Positions 62,401-64,000 of a DNA stretch of 64,000 nt are shown here, one piece after another (position 1 is the first letter of the stretch; every line of letters starts with the position of its first letter). A program made the position numbers and the translations under genes. The stretch covers positions 474,440 through 538,439 of the forward strand of contig NW_019776024.1 in NCBI RefSeq assembly GCF_001039355.2. Direction: 5' to 3'. This DNA comes from Lingula anatina. Lineage: Eukaryota; Brachiopoda; Lingulata; Lingulida; Lingulidae. Below the pieces are notes generated by a model. The model made no database searches, was not told the origin of the DNA, and saw only the letters and a program-made list of their open reading frames with translations.

Positions 62401-63976
62401 TATACAACATAAAATGTTGCCTAAAATATAGACATGAATAAGACAATAGAATGGCTTCTGCATTCATAGTAAGTCTATATTGTAATTAAAAGTTTAGCAT
62501 TACATTATACGTGAGACTTAATGTCCATGTCTTTATCCAATGAGCTTTATATTATTTTCAAGCTTTAAAAAGATATTTTAAATAAGTATTGTTCCCCAGG
62601 AAGGACATGCATTGTCAAGTTGACTTTATCATTTATAATAAATAGATACTTCTCTGACATGATATAGAACCATTAAGATTAAATTTCATGGAAGAAAGAT
62701 ACACAAATTAACATAATTGTGCAATCAACAGGTTTCCCACAGGAAATCTCCACATCCATATTTATGTGTTCTAATGTCTTTCTTATGTAAATAATAATTA
62801 GTACAGTTTATCAAGGATAGTTTCTGCACTTATAATAATGTAAATATATGCACTTCATTTGATACATGACTCACATGATGATGTAATTCAATGTATATAG
62901 ATCGTAAGACCACACTCAAATGTCATATATTGTGAATACTGTAGAGTAGAGAAAAAGTTAATTTATGGTAGTAAGTCAAATTATTAATCATCAAAATAAA
63001 AAAATGCCAAAATGCCTACTAAGTGCAATTTAAAACTTCTCTCTCTAATACAGAGTTGATGATGTACTCAGAACAAGGTTGTAAACATGAGTATCACTCA
63101 GTTAAATTTATGAATTTAAATAATTGTGATTATATATTTTTTCTTAAATAAAAAAAACTGTCAATAAAGTTATATGGACTTGTTTTTTCATGAAAATAAG
63201 AAATAGAAGAAAGAATGAAGGTGGGGGAAGGAAAGGGGGAGGGATAAAGACAAAATTTCATAAAAAAGATGGGGAAAATATAAGAAAAAAAAACTTCAAA
63301 ATTTCCACTTGGGGAAAATGGCTCATAACAGATGAAAGAAATGAGAGAAACAAGATCAAATGTGAATCATACAGGGAAACATAGCCCTCACTTATAATGA
63401 GATAGTACTCCATTCGAAAATGCCATGATTTACTGCTATCAATACTTAATCTATTTAACATTATATTTACTGCAAGGAGGAAGGGAGGATGGAGATGTCA
63501 CTGGTGATAGGATTGGCTGTAATATGAGTTTGTGCTGTCAACCATATAAAGCCAAGATAGGACAGTAATAATAAGTAGGGTCTTCAATTATGGTTATAAC
63601 ACTTATTCAAATGATACAGACAGTGGCACCACAGGTCACTTGGTTATAAAATGAAATAATGAAGTTCTCCACTCTATTTCTATGAAATGAACGATAAAAT
63701 AAATATCACAAACAAAAATAGATTTTCAAAAATAAAATGATTGGGTGAAAAAATTAATAGGGTCCACATCTAGAATATCTCTCATACAAAACATTTGCTG
63801 CTTTCATAGATAATCTAATATTTGTTTTAATCTTTAAAGATCAAAGGTATTCCTACCTGAAAATAATCATCAAACTTGAGTGCCCTATTTGCCTCCCAGT
63901 CATATCCAAACCTCTTCAACTGAATGCAGAGCAGCGGGGGTAATGCTTTGATGCACAATCTCTTCACTGTGTCTCG
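41902..63976 (-). CDS. USP24: USP24, C-terminal part (5' end outside window)
   Basis: Large deubiquitinase of the USP9X/USP24 group. Seventeen exons on the minus strand join in frame to 754 residues plus stop: 63976-63857, 51183-50957, 48963-48824, 48511-48370, 48196-48004, 47771-47668, 47217-47104, 46857-46758, 46514-46395, 45920-45828, 45576-45462, 45067-44835, 44481-44416, 44110-44020, 43023-42869, 42421-42320, 42051-41902. The distal half of the catalytic domain is visible: [24 protein letters not shown], then [20 protein letters not shown] with the catalytic His, and [13 protein letters not shown]. The Cys box lies beyond the right edge. The C-terminal helical region carries USP24 marks: [48 protein letters not shown]. 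Intron 6 uses a GC donor. The intron between the first two exons is 12.7 kb and holds a complete gene on the other strand. Confidence 0.95.
45271..45387. repeat. Tandem ~58-bp duplication in a USP24 intron
   Basis: Copies 45271-45327 and 45328-45387 differ by a 4-base insertion (CTGA). Both start TAGATACTGTTATAAATC. Between USP24 exons at 45067 and 45462. Confidence 0.9.
46693..46742. repeat. (GAGC)n-(GA)n compound microsatellite
   Basis: About five GAGC units run directly into about twelve GA units, 16 bases beyond a USP24 exon boundary (46758), on its intron side. Confidence 0.9.
51184..55060 (+). other. USP24 intron, left part; upstream region of the nested LRR gene
   Basis: Intronic for USP24 and upstream of the LRR gene. 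Two possible 5' UTR exons for the LRR gene can be seen: one ending at 51807 before GTAAGAG, and one ending about 53817 before GTAGGTG. An acceptor ATAATTTCAG ends at 55060, just before the LRR ATG, so at least one upstream non-coding exon is likely. A (CA)n repeat lies at 54571-54592. No other coding content seen. Confidence 0.5.
51632..51638 (+). promoter_or_regulatory. TATA-box candidate for the nested LRR gene
   Basis: TATAAAA lies in a locally GC-richer stretch. About 170 bases downstream is a good donor (51808), so a short leader exon spliced to 55061 is conceivable. In AT-rich DNA such a motif can occur by chance. Confidence 0.25.
55086..62357 (+). CDS. Giant single-pass membrane protein with four LRR modules and mucin-like stalk
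   Basis: One uninterrupted open frame of 2423 residues. Signal peptide: residues 1 to about 27 (hydrophobic [14 protein letters not shown]). A Gln/Pro linker follows, then four tandem modules starting at Cys 47, 607, 1154 and 1704 (spacing 547-560). Each has a Cys-rich cap (CPF..C.C...W...C; the fourth is variant), about twenty leucine-rich repeats of the L..L.L..N.I..IP..AF type, and an LRRCT cap (NPLVCNC, NPWKCDC, NPWKCDC, NPWVCDC). Residues about 2231-2340 are almost all Ser/Thr, a likely O-glycosylated stalk. The membrane helix is 2364-2388, then KKKK and a 35-residue cytosolic tail rich in Gly/Asn. The fold suits extracellular adhesion or recognition, as in chaoptin- and ALS-type LRR proteins; no TIR or Ig domain is present. 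I do not recognise a named orthologue. Confidence 0.93.
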   Translation: MQSAIPSGCVLHRLIFFTTLVLSATGQFGGPVRQQQPPPGPPPLQQCPFASACDCRVGPPSNMGRVWEVVCGERNIGPNIPEFTEDPELIPDAKQVNLTYNSIAVIQNNAFSKLVSNGATWFLQVFLEYNQIDKIEDDAFAGAESSITVLSLAHNRLTTIPPAITKLKGLITLNLQDNMITSVPAFSFSGFERLSYLWLDRNQINSLAANAFSGLTGEQVTLGQNQLSADGINPSAFTGAVRVTFLSFGENQLNTIPTPIFKDTPGLVYLNLSGNALATIPPQSFQQLAALQYLYLSDNQLSSLSKESFFGPQQTLGWVTLQGNQLTEIPQEALSSLPNLKTITLDNNKITKVDFSTPFASRGLEVVSLSDNNLQTIPENAFNGLQGVQNLMWVYLNNASLTNIHPNAFGPIKPLVARLYISENQLTEAALPAFFNFPNLVFMDIANNSISQIPQGTFQNIRTLEWLSLANNKLSSLSPDAFVGLEQTLLFLHVSGNQLSTIDGRMLWNFRNLRVFNYNNNPLVCNCSLLWMREVPFGSEPAFCAEPADYRGTAVVAFPADSASCLQQQQPTQPVQGGLPVEQGDGNQFPTGQQPPAEQPPPQQQLCPFQEKCNCAYLQVGQGFWSVQCVNAEFGTNQVPQFNPVDMLGKEVVLDNNGIEVVQDAAFVNLAGTTILSIRGNNVKSVGAKAFVGLEPTLRVLHIMYGGLTTFPMNAIKNLTGLADLSLAYNNITSIPSLAFQNFPNLISLDLSFNDITTIDQFTFTQFGVPAPAPQRGAPPPIPNVIRLSGNKIKTISPEAFQNVKSTLIEVHLDSNNLTQVPTQALRYLPGMVLLNLGGNDITSIPSGAFQPLQNLRTLVLSGNNIARIDAPDAFMGPHLALSELRMDNMGLTSIPAQALSTLASIRALSMDRNKIVEVAFPARMESPTVQFLSLASNEISSIPTNAFQGLANNQAPIELVLTNNKIQNIGADAFQSIRLQLVSLSLAVNKLTDQSLGSLNGLENLMALVLTNNSLTEIPADSFKTNSKMRILRLTGNKLRSLPPQAFNGLQFSLEELHFDYNELTTLDYCTFKSLPELKAVSYNNNPWKCDCAMAWVRNTRYQITAPATCLQPVSMRTSTIWDYPIDQCPETLPDCDSTDTVVTPTSPPQPQCPFTDQCNCQFQNPLWTILCVDKPLGETVLQFNQVDNYGKVLYLINSGTTTLQNNAFVSLVGMRGLLIDRNNIKSIETYAFRGLEQTLGDLRIMNSSLEEIPLRAMENLTLLFNIDFRFNKIGAIPPYAFARFPFLRTLDLTGNSIHVLGPLAFARFGNPEGMVTTEIKLIDNQMYKMEENAFTEAVSGSFTLNLERNNFTDVPSSVFKDARGLTLLNLAGNRIKAIGPRAFLNLVKLDSLLLSGNGIGSIDDEAFLGIDHSLRVLVIDGNNLDKMPTKAIASLQNIQALDLQNNRITEVDFSEPMLGNLLSFVALSLNPIRSINQNAFIGLSNVQSQFLEIHLANSQLYQIHRDAFAPIKTVLTKLNLIMNQMTDSSLGFLHDLPKLFSLHMSNNSLHDIPPATFAGTPNIMELVLENNHIKEVTQGTLYGLGEPLGALLLAGNEIESLEQCALDHLPNLATLTLHSNPWKCDCSVAWMRVRGFEPLLIPAFCATPAQFENTTLLTFPINNCGLTQPLPACPDMTSPVTSATTPGYVGPTTTLLIPPGACFYNPGCDCPTPEGSGAWAITCPISKDMRVPHFNFVDEKVKYIHLESSELSEIQDFAFTNTPNIFLLNVTGADIHNIGRYAFSGMEQSLQWLYITESSLEAIPIEPLENLTSLTYMILKKNKISYIPPNAFIRLGSLSVLDLSENKITTIGPYAFSGFGNMVVNPNYNFHAINLTSNLISSFDKTSLTDVRGSSLWLYLDHNELYTFPTLALSMLKNNISGLFMNHNKLTSVPAGAVQSLSNLYSLGLTGNQISSVHPEALAGPSSTLFYVGLDQNELTEMPLESLQSLSNLGQFTFADNKLTSPKITTKLNSDKLTSIDLSGNDFETIPANAFEGLNPNVQMKELRLSNSNIRTIEENAFSPLESKIDAVYLDSNNLDEKSLVAIGALSSLKKLNLSENNFETIPAGSFENTPMLDELLLSSNNIESLPVGALEGLEESLTHLAIDGNKMGTLSECILKDFDMVSSEEAVLTAHNNPWVCDCDMAWFRRSKFITPEMPDCSLPAVYRDNTIGDFPIDSCPNTPIDCTSTTTTSTTASTTKSTTESSTMSTTTESTTVTTTEATTVTTATKSTTLSSTVSSTEAKTSTTSSTATQTKSTTASTSSSNMAVTKEPATTTSSTTSEKTTSKTSAPQTTTSLSGEAGNIGKQEGNEGGLSQDTLLIIIAASVVVVVLIIIIVIVVVCVKKKKEGAPKPEASNGHTNGGYVNGNGHTGTEMADM
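62358..63856 (+). other. LRR gene 3' UTR and right part of the USP24 intron
   Basis: AT-rich 3' flank of the LRR gene and the remaining USP24 intron up to its exon at 63857. Open frames here are short and lysine-rich (63190-63384), reading A-rich DNA. No gene seen. Confidence 0.6.
63163..63168 (+). terminator. Poly(A) signal candidate of the nested LRR gene
   Basis: AATAAA about 800 bases after the stop codon, followed by a TG/T-rich stretch (GGACTTGTTTTTTC), the usual downstream element. Confidence 0.45.
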
Positions 63977-64000
63977 CTATACAAAATTTAAGTCATAAAA

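Noticed and set aside
1-64000. CRISPR arrays, operons, bacterial promoters and tRNA/rRNA genes
   Set aside because: No spaced direct-repeat array, no tRNA B-box-like context or rRNA segment was found by eye; the window is eukaryotic and intron-bearing.

Overview
This window is nuclear DNA of an animal. It is AT-rich and its genes are split by ordinary GT-AG introns (plus one GC-AG intron). It contains microsatellites, poly-A runs and a DNA-transposon remnant. The gene set is bilaterian and invertebrate-like: a Spätzle-like cystine-knot candidate points to a protostome, and CATSPER4 and CFAP144 imply flagellated sperm and motile cilia. A marine lophotrochozoan such as a mollusc would fit, but the sequence alone does not prove the phylum. 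Exon models below were built by hand from splice sites, reading-frame continuity and remembered family sequences.

Layout, left to right. 1-3618 (+): the last five exons of VPS18, ending in its RING-H2 region. 4972-10915 (+): a complete 14-exon CATSPER4, whose third intron is mostly a 1.27 kb element with terminal inverted repeats and TA flanks. 10916-15138: no gene seen. 15142-16842 (+): a small secreted Cys-rich protein with a Spätzle-like C-terminus. 16843-19543: no gene seen, with a cluster of the palindrome TAGGCCTA. 19544-22607 (+): EBNA1BP2 (ribosome biogenesis). 24387-25517 (-): CFAP144/FAM183 (ciliary axoneme), tail-to-tail with EBNA1BP2. A near-identical 0.98 kb segment carrying the last two CFAP144 exons is repeated in tandem, joined by a single N; this looks like two alleles placed in series. 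27221-31910 (+): FZR1/CDH1, the APC/C activator. 31911-38509: no gene recognised. 38510-39325 (+): TAL1/SCL bHLH factor. 39326-41901: no gene, with a long poly-A tract and a 24-N gap. 41902-63976 (-): the last 17 exons of USP24, running off the right edge. Inside one 12.7 kb USP24 intron, on the opposite strand, lies a 2423-residue single-coding-exon membrane protein with four LRR modules (55086-62357, +).

The genes do not form one pathway. Their linkage is informative: from memory, CATSPER4, EBNA1BP2, CFAP144, TAL1 and USP24 all lie on human chromosome arm 1p. FZR1 and the TAL1 paralogue LYL1 lie on 19p13. The window may therefore preserve part of an ancestral bilaterian linkage group.
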